Program-made: the position numbers and the translations under genes | Origin: Silvimonas amylolytica | GTDB taxonomy: Bacteria; Pseudomonadota; Gammaproteobacteria; Burkholderiales; Chitinibacteraceae | Assembly: GCF_014645555.1 (NCBI RefSeq) | Contig: NZ_BMLY01000009.1 | Coordinates: forward strand, 45,357 to 109,356 | Length of the DNA stretch: 64,000 nt | Direction: 5' to 3' | Shown here: positions 1 through 8,287 of the stretch, piece by piece | Layout: the number at the start of each line of letters is the position of its first letter | Numbering within the stretch: the stretch's first letter is position 1 | The notes under the pieces: generated by a model | Database searches by the model: none | What the model saw: only the letters and a program-made list of their open reading frames with translations | What the model was told of the DNA's origin: nothing

Positions 1-390
1 CACATCACGCCAGCCCAGCACCACCTGGCCTTCCACACGGACGGCGCGCTCGATTTCTTCCTGACAGGCTTCGCGCGAGGCGGCTTCTTGCGGCAGGAAC
101 ACCATGCCCACACCGTATTCACCATACGGGGGCAAGGTCACGCCCTGGCGTGCCATTTCTTCGCGATAGAGTGCATCCGGAATCTGGATCAGAATACCGG
201 CACCGTCGCCCTGGAGCGGGTCAGCGCCCACGGCGCCACGGTGATCCAGATTTTTCAGGATCAACAACCCTTGTTCGACGATCGAATGAGACTTCTGGCC
301 CTTCATGTGGGCGACGAAACCAACGCCACAGGCGTCGTGTTCGTGTGCGGGATCGTACAACCCCTGCTGCTGGGGCATCACGTGATCCAT
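1..390 (-). CDS. gltB: Glutamate synthase large subunit, 5' part (runs off left edge)
   Basis: The 130 visible N-terminal residues read as the class II glutaminase domain of NADPH glutamate synthase large subunit, which makes two glutamates from glutamine and 2-oxoglutarate. The segment DAHEHDAC-like (here PAHEHDACGVGFVAHMKG) carries the nucleophilic Cys, and NLDHRGAVGADPLQGDGAGIL is the family's signature stretch. In this protein the Cys is at about residue 20, so a short propeptide must be cleaved to expose it. The ATG at 388-390 is preceded by a good ribosome-binding site (AAGGAAAG, about 5 nt away). The rest of this protein of about 1,500 residues lies outside the window. An inverted-repeat element sits 115 bp upstream. 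Confidence 0.95.
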   Translation of the reverse strand, partial: MDHVMPQQQGLYDPAHEHDACGVGFVAHMKGQKSHSIVEQGLLILKNLDHRGAVGADPLQGDGAGILIQIPDALYREEMARQGVTLPPYGEYGVGMVFLPQEAASREACQEEIERAVRVEGQVVLGWRDV

Positions 391-504
391 CACGGTCTTT
401 CCTTCTGGCTAAGCGCACCCGTACCCAGTTCATCTCGGCGGGCGACGCACAGGTCAAAAAAGGCCGACATTGCGTCAGCCTGGTTCCGATAATTCGATAA
501 TCCA

Positions 505-770
505 GAGCCTGTTTACAATCTTTGCTCGCCAGCGTTCGGCATGCCAGTGGCTGTATACAAGGCGACAGTTGCGCCGCGGTACTAGGTACCGCAAGTGACT
601 GGCAACGCCGTAGAGAGCCACTGGCATGCCGAACCCGAAGGGCCGGGCCATGAACAGGCCATCCACTGCGTTGTACTCCTTGCCAATAGCGGGCTATTGG
701 CTGCGTCGCACGTCTTGTGCCTGACCAGTACATGGCCCGGCGCCGGTATGCAAAGACTGTAAACAGGCTC
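505..770. mobile_element. MITE-like element with 20-bp terminal inverted repeats
   Basis: The ends are inverted repeats matching at 19 of 20 positions: GAGCCTGTTTACAATCTTTG at 505-524 and its complement at 751-770. Inside are two further symmetric blocks. The first has 19-bp perfect arms at 534-552 and 616-634 enclosing a smaller palindrome (GCGGTAC at 576-582, GTACCGC at 586-592). The second has 10-bp perfect arms at 643-652 and 731-740 enclosing a GCCAATAGC/GCTATTGGC palindrome. No transposase-length reading frame exists, so this looks like a non-autonomous element mobilised in trans. The terminus resembles those of IS5-type elements, but that is a guess. No clear target-site duplication is visible (flanks TCCA and TTAC). 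Confidence 0.7.
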
Positions 771-1093
771 TTACAGGGTCGAGCGGCTAGTCCGGATCTC
801 ACGGAGCTGGCGTCGACGAGGCTGGCGGGGTAGCCAGCGCACGGTGCGCGAGCGCGTTGGTATAACGCAGCGCACAAAATGGCAATCATATTGCCAGAAA
901 TTCTGCCCTGATCAGAGGCATTTTTTCCAAAAAATGACAGAAAACGGTGCGAATGCCGTTCGTTCGTCGGGAAACCGTTGTATGTTTGTCAGATCATCAT
1001 GACTACATAATTTCACGTATGTTTTATGTCAGTCACAAATCAGCAAACTACATCTGTTATGCGCCTGTTATTTTTACCTCTGCAATGAAGTGC
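771..1093. other. Intergenic region between the MITE-like element and the feo promoter
   Basis: No convincing gene is seen. The part from 771 to about 890 is GC-rich and probably belongs to the original gltB upstream region. From about 890 to 1090 the sequence turns AT-rich, as expected for promoter DNA of feoAB and perhaps of gltB. Reading frames here show no recognisable protein. Confidence 0.4.
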
Positions 1094-1107
1094 TTGATAG
1101 GTATCAA
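1094..1107. promoter_or_regulatory. FNR/Anr-type binding site upstream of feoAB
   Basis: TTGATAGGTATCAA matches the FNR consensus TTGAT-N4-ATCAA at all ten defined positions. Its centre is 72 bp upstream of the feoA ATG. FNR-type activation of feo under low oxygen is well known in enterobacteria, where ferrous iron prevails. Applying that to this gene is inference from the match. Confidence 0.7.
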
Positions 1108-1137
1108 TACACAGAATTCATGCGGTCATCATGCTTC

Positions 1138-1156
1138 AATAATGAGAATGATTCTT
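1138..1156. promoter_or_regulatory. Fur-box-like operator upstream of feoA
   Basis: AATAATGAGAATGATTCTT matches the 19-bp Fur consensus GATAATGATAATCATTATC at 14 of 19 positions. It lies 17 bp before the chosen feoA start, downstream of the FNR-like site, where bound Fur would block the promoter or early transcription when iron is plentiful. Confidence 0.7.
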
Positions 1157-1172
1157 GAAAGCGAGATGCAGC

Positions 1173-1415
1173 ATGTGCCCTCTGTTCGAGCTGTCGTTAG
1201 AAACGCCCGCCCGTGTATTAAAACTACATACCCCCGCCGAACTCACCCAACGCCTTTGTGCATTGGGTCTGCGACCAGGACGCGAGGTCACGGTGCTGCG
1301 ACGCGGCTGGTTGGGTGGCCCGCTTCAGTTGCGGATCGGCAGCACAGAACTCATGCTGCGACGCGAGCATGCTCGTGCCATTGAGGTTGAGACCCTGCCT
1401 GTGCGGGAGGGTTGA
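1173..1415 (+). CDS. feoA: Ferrous iron transport protein A
   Basis: This encodes a small (80-residue) SH3-like cytosolic partner of FeoB. Family hallmarks are visible: an N-terminal LHTPAELTQRLCALGLRPGREVTVLRRG segment (the L-x-x-L-G-L-x-x-G-x-x-V-x-V pattern) and a C-terminal LRREHARAIEV, matching the usual 'LR..EA..I.V' ending. The ATG at 1173 is preferred over an in-frame TTG at 1155, because the TTG overlaps the Fur-like site while the ATG has GCGAG about 7 nt upstream. The stop lies 2 nt before the feoB ATG, so the two genes are co-transcribed under iron and oxygen control. Confidence 0.88.
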   Translation: MCPLFELSLETPARVLKLHTPAELTQRLCALGLRPGREVTVLRRGWLGGPLQLRIGSTELMLRREHARAIEVETLPVREG

Positions 1416-1417
1416 TC

Positions 1418-3190
1418 ATGCAACGAATCGCGCTGGTTGGCATGCCCAACACGGGTAAATCCACGCTGTTCAATCGCATTACCGGGGGTAATGCCCGCGT
1501 TGCCAACTGGCCGGGTTTGACGGTTGATCTGGCCACACACCGGGTTTTGCTCGGCGCCAAAATGGTGCAGATGATCGATCTACCCGGCATCTATGATCTC
1601 TCGGGCGGTGCAGAAGATGAACGCATCGCCCAGTCGTTTCTGGCCAACACCGCATTGACCGGCGTGATTGTCTTGCTGAATGCAACGCAGCTTGATCGCC
1701 AGTTGGGTCTTGCCCTGCAACTGAAGGCGCTGGGTGCCCCCATGGTTGTGGCGCTCAATATGGCGGATGAGGCCCGCAGCGCGGGTATCACGGTTGATAC
1801 CGCCGCATTGGGCCAGAAACTGGGCTGCCCGGTGTTGCTGATCTCTGCCAAGCGCGGCGACGGTATTGCTGATTTGAAACAAGCGTTGATCGATCTGACG
1901 AGCCGCAATCAGCAAGTCAATCTGGACTTCACGTGCTTGCGAGCAGCAGCGGCCTTTCACGACGAGGAGGCGCACCTCCATCATCATCACGTGAGCCGTC
2001 CACCCACGATGCCAGCCAGCATCACAGCCAGAATCGACCGCTGGATTCTGCATCCGGCACTCGGCCTGCCGCTGTTTGTGCTGACCATGTTTGTCCTGTT
2101 CCAGCTCACCTTTGCCATTGGCACACCGTTGCAAGACGCGCTGGGCAGTGGCATTGACTGGATCAAGTCTTCCTGGCTGGAGCCCGCACTGGCCGGCGCG
2201 CCGGAGATCGTCCGCGGGGCCTTGCTTGATGGCTTGTATGACGGCGTCGGCACCGTACTCACCTTTGCGCCGCTGATCTTCCTGTTTTTCTCGCTGATGG
2301 CCGTCATTGAAGACTCGGGCTACTTCGCCCGTGCCGCTTTCATGATGGATGGGCTCATGGCGCGGCTCGGTCTGGATGGCCGTGGCTTTGTCATGCTGAT
2401 GATGGGGTTTGGCTGCAATGTGCCCGCGCTGATGGGCACCCGGGTGATCCGTGACCCGAAAGCCCGCCGCCTGACCATGCTGACCATTCCGTTCGCACTG
2501 TGTTCAGCGCGTTTGCAGATTTTCCTGTTCCTGTGCGCAGCTTTGTTCACACCGGCGCAAGCGCCGTGGGTGCTGTTGGGCTTATATCTGGCGAGCATCG
2601 TGATCGCACTGGGCACCGCATGGTTGTTGCGCAAGCGCTTTACGTCTTCCGAACCCTTTGCGCTGGAACTGCCTCCGTTTCGCCTGCCGCTGTTCAAACA
2701 GATTCGTCTACGCGGATGGGGTGAGACCCGCGCCTTTTTGCGCACGGCCTCGACCATGATTGTTGCCGGTGTCTTGCTGGTCTGGTTCCTGACCCATTAT
2801 CCGAACGAGCATCACAGCTACGCTGCCATGGTAGCGGACGTGCTGGAACCGGTACTCACGCCGATTGGCATTCATTCAGAGATGTCGATTGCACTGATCT
2901 TCGGGTTTGTCGCCAAGGAAGTCGTATTGGGCGCGCTTTCGGTGATCACCGGCGTGCAAGGTAACGCCCTCTCGGCCCACCTGGCCAGCAGCATGGACCC
3001 GGTCTCCGCCATCTCTTTCATGTTGTTCACGCTGATCTATGTACCGTGCGTGGCCACCGTGGCGACCATGCACAAAGAGTCAAAGAGCGCCTGGTTTACG
3101 GCTGGCTCGGTGGCGTGGTCATTGGGGCTGGCGTGGGTGTTGTGTTTTGTGTTTTATCAGGGCACCCGTCTGATTGGGGGCTGGTTCTAA
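1418..3190 (+). CDS. feoB: Ferrous iron transporter B (short form)
   Basis: This is the inner-membrane Fe(II) transporter with an N-terminal G-protein domain: P-loop GMPNTGKS (residues 8-15), DLPG (54-57), NMAD (114-117) and the SAK G5 motif. A histidine-rich linker (residues 181-191, HDEEAHLHHHH) follows. Then comes a membrane domain with the two Gate regions; GFGCNVPALMGTR and AKEVVLGALSVITG are recognisable. At 590 residues it is shorter than the E. coli protein (773) but similar to the short FeoB of Neisseria. The ATG at 1418 follows GGAGGG by 6 nt; an in-frame TTG at 1412 lacks spacing for a ribosome-binding site. No feoC is seen. Confidence 0.95.
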   Translation: MQRIALVGMPNTGKSTLFNRITGGNARVANWPGLTVDLATHRVLLGAKMVQMIDLPGIYDLSGGAEDERIAQSFLANTALTGVIVLLNATQLDRQLGLALQLKALGAPMVVALNMADEARSAGITVDTAALGQKLGCPVLLISAKRGDGIADLKQALIDLTSRNQQVNLDFTCLRAAAAFHDEEAHLHHHHVSRPPTMPASITARIDRWILHPALGLPLFVLTMFVLFQLTFAIGTPLQDALGSGIDWIKSSWLEPALAGAPEIVRGALLDGLYDGVGTVLTFAPLIFLFFSLMAVIEDSGYFARAAFMMDGLMARLGLDGRGFVMLMMGFGCNVPALMGTRVIRDPKARRLTMLTIPFALCSARLQIFLFLCAALFTPAQAPWVLLGLYLASIVIALGTAWLLRKRFTSSEPFALELPPFRLPLFKQIRLRGWGETRAFLRTASTMIVAGVLLVWFLTHYPNEHHSYAAMVADVLEPVLTPIGIHSEMSIALIFGFVAKEVVLGALSVITGVQGNALSAHLASSMDPVSAISFMLFTLIYVPCVATVATMHKESKSAWFTAGSVAWSLGLAWVLCFVFYQGTRLIGGWF

Positions 3191-3200
3191 AGCCGGGGAC

Positions 3201-3623
3201 TTAGTCCGCTTCCCAATCTCCGGGGCCGGGTAGCTTGCTCCACATCTGCAAGCGTTTCGTATCAGCCAGTCGCATGGTCGGCTGGCTGAGCAGCCATTGC
3301 TCCAATGCCATGCGGCGATAGGTCAACTCTTCAATACTCACGCCTGCCAGCGCGCGTAGCAGCGCGGCCTGGTCCAGCAAGATTTCGCCATCAAAGATGG
3401 TCGCAGTGGCCAGATAAAGCTGGTCTTCAATGACCGCCACCCAATACACGCTATCGGTTTCCTCCACGAGCGCCAGCGTGCCGCGCGGCATGGCTGCCAG
3501 TTCTTTGGCCACCAGTTGCCCTACCATTTGCAGCCATTGCCAGGCGCTTTCGGTGCGGGTGTCGATGCCATAAGGCGGAATGTCAGTATCGACGGGGAAA
3601 TCATTAAATGGCGCAGCAGGCAT
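3201..3623 (-). CDS. Conserved hypothetical protein (140 residues)
   Basis: I do not recognise the family. The product is acidic and soluble, with no signal peptide or membrane segment. It has a central beta-rich part (GTLALVEETDSVYWVAVIEDQLYLATATIFDGEIL) followed by a helical tail that is rich in Leu and ends in GPGDWEAD. It starts 57 nt after the stop of the LacI-family gene on the same strand and may be read through from it. It converges on feoB, with a 10-nt gap between the stops. The start codon lacks an obvious ribosome-binding site, so the start is uncertain. Confidence 0.6.
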   Translation of the reverse strand: MPAAPFNDFPVDTDIPPYGIDTRTESAWQWLQMVGQLVAKELAAMPRGTLALVEETDSVYWVAVIEDQLYLATATIFDGEILLDQAALLRALAGVSIEELTYRRMALEQWLLSQPTMRLADTKRLQMWSKLPGPGDWEAD

Positions 3624-3679
3624 GATGGGCAGGCGGGAAATTCAATTTCAAGGTGAGATCAACAACGTGGCAGCGAGTT

Positions 3680-4702
3680 TTAGCTACTACCACGCAAGCG
3701 CAATTCAAAGCCCAGATCCAGTTGTTTTTGCGCTGGCGTCTGGCCTTCCATAAGCCCGAGCAACAAACTGGCTGCCTCAAAGCCAACCTTGTAACGCGGC
3801 GTGCGCACGCTGGTCAGCGTCGGCATGGCCCAGGCAGCGCCTTCCAGATCGTTAAAGCCAGCGACCGCCAGTTGTTCGGGCACCTTGATGCCTGTGCGAT
3901 GACACCCAGTCAGCACACCCAGTGCCAAGTCATCGTTACAACAGAACACAGCATCACAATCCGGATGTTCCTGGCGCAGCACTTCCAGCATTTCTACGCC
4001 CATACCAATGCGGGACGGGCGCGGGTTCAGGTATTCCAGTTCAGGCGCATAACAGCCGGCGGCCTGCAGTGCTTTGCGGTAACCATCCAGCCGCTGCATC
4101 ACCCGGGGGTCAAGCCGCGCGCCGAAAAAGGCAATGCGCTTGTAGCCGCGGTCCAGCAAGTGACGGGTGATCTGCCGTCCCGCTTCATCTTGCGAGAACC
4201 CCACACAAAAACGCTCGTTGGATGGATCGAGTTCCATCATGTGCACAGCCGGGATGCCCAGTCTGGCCAGACGCTGACGCATTTCCGGGCGCTGGCGGGT
4301 ACCGGTCAGCAGCACGCCATCGGGCGCGTGCGAGAGATACGCCCGCAACAGGCGCTCTTCCTTTTCATCGTCATACGCCGTATTGCCAATGAGTATCTGA
4401 TAGCCCTTGGGGTCCAGCACTTCATTGATACCGGCCAGCGTATCGATAAACACCGTATTGGAGAGCGAGGGGATCAGCACCGCCACGGTGTGCGAGCGCG
4501 ACGACACCAGCGTGCGAGCCGAACGATTGGGCACATAACCCAGTTCATCCACTGCGGCGAGAATTTGCTCCCGCAGTTTTTCAGAGACCAGATCAGGTGA
4601 ATTGAGCGCACGCGAAACCGTAATCGCACTCACCCCGACCTTGCCCGCTACATCGTGCAAGGTGGCTGCGCGAGACGCATTCTGGTTGGCTTTACGCGGC
4701 AT
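3680..4702 (-). CDS. LacI-family transcriptional repressor, GntR (gluconate repressor)-like
   Basis: The N-terminal helix-turn-helix (ATLHDVAGKVGVSAITVSRALNSP) and hinge helix (YVPNRSARTLVSS) of the LacI family are followed by a periplasmic-binding-protein-like effector domain. The sequence resembles E. coli GntR more than LacI or PurR. The start MPRKANQN (340 residues) is chosen because the helix-turn-helix then sits about 15 residues in, as is usual; an upstream in-frame ATG at 4775 would add 25 residues without family support. The gene is divergent from a sugar-binding protein, with a palindromic operator between. A sugar or sugar acid is the likely ligand. Confidence 0.88.
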   Translation of the reverse strand: MPRKANQNASRAATLHDVAGKVGVSAITVSRALNSPDLVSEKLREQILAAVDELGYVPNRSARTLVSSRSHTVAVLIPSLSNTVFIDTLAGINEVLDPKGYQILIGNTAYDDEKEERLLRAYLSHAPDGVLLTGTRQRPEMRQRLARLGIPAVHMMELDPSNERFCVGFSQDEAGRQITRHLLDRGYKRIAFFGARLDPRVMQRLDGYRKALQAAGCYAPELEYLNPRPSRIGMGVEMLEVLRQEHPDCDAVFCCNDDLALGVLTGCHRTGIKVPEQLAVAGFNDLEGAAWAMPTLTSVRTPRYKVGFEAASLLLGLMEGQTPAQKQLDLGFELRLRGSS

Positions 4703-4821
4703 AAAATCTTGGTGTGCTGACGGCAACAAAATTGAAACGGAAATCAGGATACCGGATTTTCCCGATACATCGGACAACCCGGCCCATCATCAGGGTATTC
4801 ATTTATTGTTGGTCGCTCCAC

Positions 4822-4835
4822 TGTTAACGTTAACA
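4822..4835. promoter_or_regulatory. Palindromic LacI-type operator
   Basis: TGTTAACGTTAACA is a perfect 14-bp palindrome with the central CG typical of LacI/GalR-family operators. It lies 120 bp upstream of the repressor start and 129 bp upstream of the sugar-binding protein start. That position could control both divergent genes. Assignment to the neighbouring repressor is inference. Confidence 0.7.
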
Positions 4836-4963
4836 TTACCATCAATGTAGTCGACAAAATCCGACAACATTTCAGCGCCCATGACACGCACACGACCAGC
4901 GGACTGCGCACTCACGCCCTGCCGGCATCGCCTCGCAGGCACACGAAATATTGGAGATCGATC

Positions 4964-6211
4964 ATGCTGAAAGTACGACTGACCCTGTGCGCTGCCGCGC
5001 TGTTGAGTCTGGCTGCCACCGCGCAAGCGGCTGAAGTGGAAGTGCTGCATTACTGGACCAGCGGCGGCGAAGCCAAAGCAGCAGGCGAACTCAAAACCAT
5101 GCTGGAAGCCAAGGGCGACAAGTGGAAAGACTTCGCCGTGGCCGGCGGCGCTGGTGAAAACGCCATGACCGCACTGAAAACCCGCGTGGTTTCTGGCAAC
5201 CCGCCCGCTGCAGCCCAACTGAAGGGCCCGGCCATTCAGGAATGGGGTGACCAGGGCGTGCTGGTTTCGATTGATGATGTGGCCAAAACCGAAGGCTGGG
5301 ACAAACTCCTCCCGCCTGTGGTGGCCAATGTCATGAAATACAAAGGCCAGTATGTCGCGGCCCCGGTGAATGTGCATCGTGTGAACTGGCTGTGGATCAA
5401 CGCGGACCTCCTGAAAAAAGCCAACGCCAAAGCCCCGACCACCTGGGATGAATTCTTCAAAACGGCCGATGCCATGCAAAAAGCCGGCATTTTGCCAGTC
5501 GCCATTGGTGGTCAGTCCTGGCAAGAAGCCGAGCTGCTGGAAAGCGTGGCATTGGGCGTTGGCGGTGCCAACTTCTACAAGAAAGCATTCGTACAGCTAG
5601 ATCAAACCGCGCTGAAAAGCCCAACCATGATCAAGGTGCTGGAAACCTACAAACGCATCAAACCGTACACCGATAAAGCCGCCAATGGCCGCGACTGGAA
5701 CCTGGCTACCGCCATGGTCATTAACGGCAAAGCAGGTATGCAGTTCATGGGGGACTGGGCCAAGGGTGAATTTGCTGTCGCGGGCAAACAGGCAGGCAAA
5801 GACTTCCTGTGTGTCGCTGCCCCGGGTAGCACGGATGCCTATACCTTCAACGTCGACTCTTTTGCCTTCTTCAAGCTGAAAGACAAAGACGCACAAAAAG
5901 GCCAGAAAGACCTGGCTCAACTGTTGATGAGCACGCAATTCCAGGAAATATTCAACCTGTACAAGGGCTCTATCCCGGCACGTCAGGGCATGGACTTGTC
6001 CAAGTTTGACGACTGCGCCAAAAAGTCCTCCGCCGACTTCAAAAATGCCGCCGCCAAGGGCACGCTGGTCCCGTCCTGGGCGCATGACATGGCCATCCCT
6101 CCAGCCGCTGAAGGCGCGATCTATGACGTCGCCGCACAGTTCTGGAACGATGATGGCATGACAGCGCAAGCCGCTGCGCAGAAGATCGCCGCTGCGGCAC
6201 GCGCGCAGTAA
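4964..6211 (+). CDS. Carbohydrate ABC transporter substrate-binding protein (glucose/mannose-binding type)
   Basis: The protein has 415 residues with a clear Sec signal peptide (MLKVRLTLCAAALLSLAATAQA, cleavage after AQA), so it is periplasmic. The mature part begins with VEVLHYWTSGGEAKA, typical of the family-1 extracellular solute-binding proteins for glucose/mannose (GtsA-like), with YVAAPVNVHRVNWLWINADLLKKA and a C-terminal AAQFWNDDGMTAQAAAQKI. The start has GGAGATCG upstream. No permease or ATPase genes adjoin it: a terminator follows and hemA is next. It therefore either works with a transporter encoded elsewhere or serves in chemotaxis or sensing. Control by the divergent LacI-family repressor is likely. 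Confidence 0.9.
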   Translation: MLKVRLTLCAAALLSLAATAQAAEVEVLHYWTSGGEAKAAGELKTMLEAKGDKWKDFAVAGGAGENAMTALKTRVVSGNPPAAAQLKGPAIQEWGDQGVLVSIDDVAKTEGWDKLLPPVVANVMKYKGQYVAAPVNVHRVNWLWINADLLKKANAKAPTTWDEFFKTADAMQKAGILPVAIGGQSWQEAELLESVALGVGGANFYKKAFVQLDQTALKSPTMIKVLETYKRIKPYTDKAANGRDWNLATAMVINGKAGMQFMGDWAKGEFAVAGKQAGKDFLCVAAPGSTDAYTFNVDSFAFFKLKDKDAQKGQKDLAQLLMSTQFQEIFNLYKGSIPARQGMDLSKFDDCAKKSSADFKNAAAKGTLVPSWAHDMAIPPAAEGAIYDVAAQFWNDDGMTAQAAAQKIAAAARAQ

Positions 6212-6230
6212 ACCGCTTCTCTCCGAAGGC

Positions 6231-6276
6231 TGCAGCCCCCGTCTGGTCTTTTATGGCCGGTGGGGGCTGTGTTTTT
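6231..6276 (+). terminator. Rho-independent terminator after the sugar-binding protein
   Basis: CAGCCCCC (6233-6240) pairs with GGGGGCTG (6262-6269), followed by TGTTTTTCT. This ends the single-gene transcript of the sugar-binding protein. Confidence 0.8.
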
Positions 6277-6335
6277 CTGGCCGTCATTTAACGCATGGAG
6301 GGCGAGGTGAGAGGTTCTTGCCTGCGCAAGGCCAC

Positions 6336-6382
6336 CTGCCTGGTCCGGGCTGGATCCCGGCTCAAGGCCGGAATGAGGAAGA
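6336..6382. repeat. REP-like imperfect palindrome in hemA upstream region
   Basis: The stretch TCCGGGCTGGATCCCGGC...GCCGGAATGAGGAAG resembles the small dispersed palindromes of the 'GGATTCCCGCC...GGGAATGA' type found between genes in many proteobacteria. Only one degenerate copy is seen here. The rest of the 343-bp gap (6212-6554) holds the terminator above and a TATACT hexamer at 6522-6527, a possible -10 box for hemA. Confidence 0.35.
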
Positions 6383-6554
6383 AGTGAAGAGGTACGCCCT
6401 GTTGCCCAAGTCAAACTGCAACCGGGCCCCGCAACCAGGCGCCATCTTTCCCTAAAAACTTCAACCCTTTGATCCATCAGCCATTCAGCATTCCCTTCAG
6501 CCAGGCCCTCCACAATCACGGTATACTAATGCGTTTTGAATTCTCCCCGCAGCG

Positions 6555-7808
6555 ATGAACCTGTTCGTACTCGGCGTCAACCACGAAACCGCCCCCTTGT
6601 CGGTGCGGGAGCGGCTTGCGTTTTCGCCTACCGAACTGCAGTCCGCGCTGCCTGGCCTCGTGGCACAGCCTGGCGTCATTGAGGCCGCCATCATCTCCAC
6701 CTGTAATCGCACAGAACTCTATTGCAACGCCCGTGATCCGTCCGCCCTGCTGGACTGGTACGCCGCCAGCCGCGGCCGCAAGACAGAAGAGCTCAACAGC
6801 TATCTGTACGTGCATGAGGGGGTCAACGCCGCTCGCCATACCTTCCGCGTCGCCGCCGGGCTCGACTCCATGGTGCTGGGTGAAACGCAGATCCTGGGCC
6901 AACTCAAAGATGCCGAACGCCAGGCGCGTGAGTCCGGCAGCATGGGCGTGTTGCTCAACGGTTTGTTCCAGCGCGCGTTCCAGGTGGCCAAAGACGTCCG
7001 CACGCAAACACGGATCGGTTCGGCATCGGTTTCCATGGCCGCGGCTGGCGTCAAACTGGCTGAACGCATTTTTCCGTCCGTATCTGAATGCAATGTGCTG
7101 TTCGTGGGTGCGGGCGAGATGATCGAGCTCTGCGCCACGTACTTCTGTGCGCAAAAACCCAAAAAGATGGCGGTGGCCAACCGCACGCTGGAGCGTGGCG
7201 AGTTGCTCGCCCGGGAGCATGGTGGCGAAGCCATCCTGTTGACCGACATTGCCGAGCGCCTGCATGAGTTTGACATCGTGGTGAGTTCCACGGCGTCGCC
7301 GTTGCCCGTTATTGGCAAAGGCATGATCGAGCGCGCGCTCAAACTGCGCAAACGCCGGCCGCTGTTTATTGTTGATCTGGCCGTCCCGCGTGATGTCGAG
7401 CCTGAAGCCGCTGAACTGGACGACATTTATCTGTATACGGTGGATGACTTGTCAGAAGTCGTTCGCCAGGGCGTGCATGCGCGCCAGGGCGAGGTCGTCG
7501 CTGCCGAAGCGTTGATCACCGATCACGTCAGCGAATTCAATCACTGGCTGGCCAGCCGCGAACTGGTACCGACCATTCGCGATTTGCGCGATCATGCCGA
7601 CCGTGCCGCCCGCGCCGAACTGGCCAAAGCCAAGAAGCGCCTGGCTGCCGGAGACAACCCCGAAGAAGTACTGGAAAAGCTCACCGCACAGCTTTCCGCC
7701 AAGTTTCTGCACGCCCCGCTGGCTTCTCTCAACGCGGCTGACGGCGAAGAACAAACCGCCCTCGTCACCGCGACCCGCCGCCTTTTCCGCCTCCACGACG
7801 AGGAATAG
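6555..7808 (+). CDS. hemA: Glutamyl-tRNA reductase
   Basis: This NADPH-dependent enzyme converts Glu-tRNA to glutamate-1-semialdehyde, the first step of C5 tetrapyrrole synthesis. At 417 residues it has the family length. The catalytic Cys lies in ISTCNRTELYC near residue 50, preceded by the conserved GVNHETAPLSVRERLAF start. The NADPH-binding segment VLFVGAGEMIELCATYF is central, followed by VVSSTASPLPVIGK and FIVDLAVPRDVEP. The ribosome-binding site before the ATG is weak. Downstream lie a GNAT gene and prfA; hemA-prfA linkage is common in proteobacteria. hemF, a later haem enzyme, is 4.7 kb further on. Confidence 0.97.
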   Translation: MNLFVLGVNHETAPLSVRERLAFSPTELQSALPGLVAQPGVIEAAIISTCNRTELYCNARDPSALLDWYAASRGRKTEELNSYLYVHEGVNAARHTFRVAAGLDSMVLGETQILGQLKDAERQARESGSMGVLLNGLFQRAFQVAKDVRTQTRIGSASVSMAAAGVKLAERIFPSVSECNVLFVGAGEMIELCATYFCAQKPKKMAVANRTLERGELLAREHGGEAILLTDIAERLHEFDIVVSSTASPLPVIGKGMIERALKLRKRRPLFIVDLAVPRDVEPEAAELDDIYLYTVDDLSEVVRQGVHARQGEVVAAEALITDHVSEFNHWLASRELVPTIRDLRDHADRAARAELAKAKKRLAAGDNPEEVLEKLTAQLSAKFLHAPLASLNAADGEEQTALVTATRRLFRLHDEE

Positions 7809-7813
7809 CTTTG

Positions 7814-8287
7814 ATGTCACTGTTCCAGACCGCCCGCTGGCAACGCCAGTTTGATACGGGCGCGTTTGAGGTCGACACCGACCCTGCGCGCCTGCCAATC
7901 GATACCGCGTACGACTTTATCGGCCGCCGCTCTTATTGGGGCAAAGGTATGCCGGAAGGCGTATTTCGCCGGTCGGTTGCCGGTGCGTTGTGCTTTGGCA
8001 TTTACCATGACGATGCCCTGGTCGGCTTTGCCCGCGTAATTACCGATGGCGCCACCATCGCCTATCTGGGCGATGTATTTATCGATGAAGCGTATCGCGG
8101 ACGTGGTTTATCCAAGTGGCTGATGGAATGCATACACAGTCATCCAGACCTGACCGGCTTGCGCCGCTGGATGCTCTTCACCGCCGATGCCCATGCGCTT
8201 TACCGCCAGTTTGGCTGGACCGAAGCCGCGCGCCCAGAGCGTTATATGGAACGGCTTAATCAGAACGTTTACCAACAAGAACAATGA
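7814..8287 (+). CDS. GNAT-family N-acetyltransferase
   Basis: This 157-residue protein has the GNAT acetyl-CoA fold: [40 protein letters not shown] contains motif A (Arg-Gly-x-Gly pyrophosphate loop, YRGRGLS). The end [22 protein letters not shown] is typical of uncharacterised GNAT proteins of the YitI/PhnO-like kind. The substrate cannot be told from sequence. The ATG at 7814 is 5 nt past the hemA stop, with the ribosome-binding site GAGGAAT overlapping that stop. Its own stop overlaps the prfA start (ATGA), so hemA, this gene and prfA are translationally coupled. Confidence 0.88.
   Translation: MSLFQTARWQRQFDTGAFEVDTDPARLPIDTAYDFIGRRSYWGKGMPEGVFRRSVAGALCFGIYHDDALVGFARVITDGATIAYLGDVFIDEAYRGRGLSKWLMECIHSHPDLTGLRRWMLFTADAHALYRQFGWTEAARPERYMERLNQNVYQQEQ

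Noticed and set aside
501..774. Target-site duplication around the MITE-like element
   Set aside because: The flanks (TCCA and TTAC) do not match, so none can be claimed.
221..889. 222-codon minus-strand frame across the MITE-like element
   Set aside because: It runs through the palindromes and into gltB on a different frame; no transposase motifs (no DDE/DEDD pattern).
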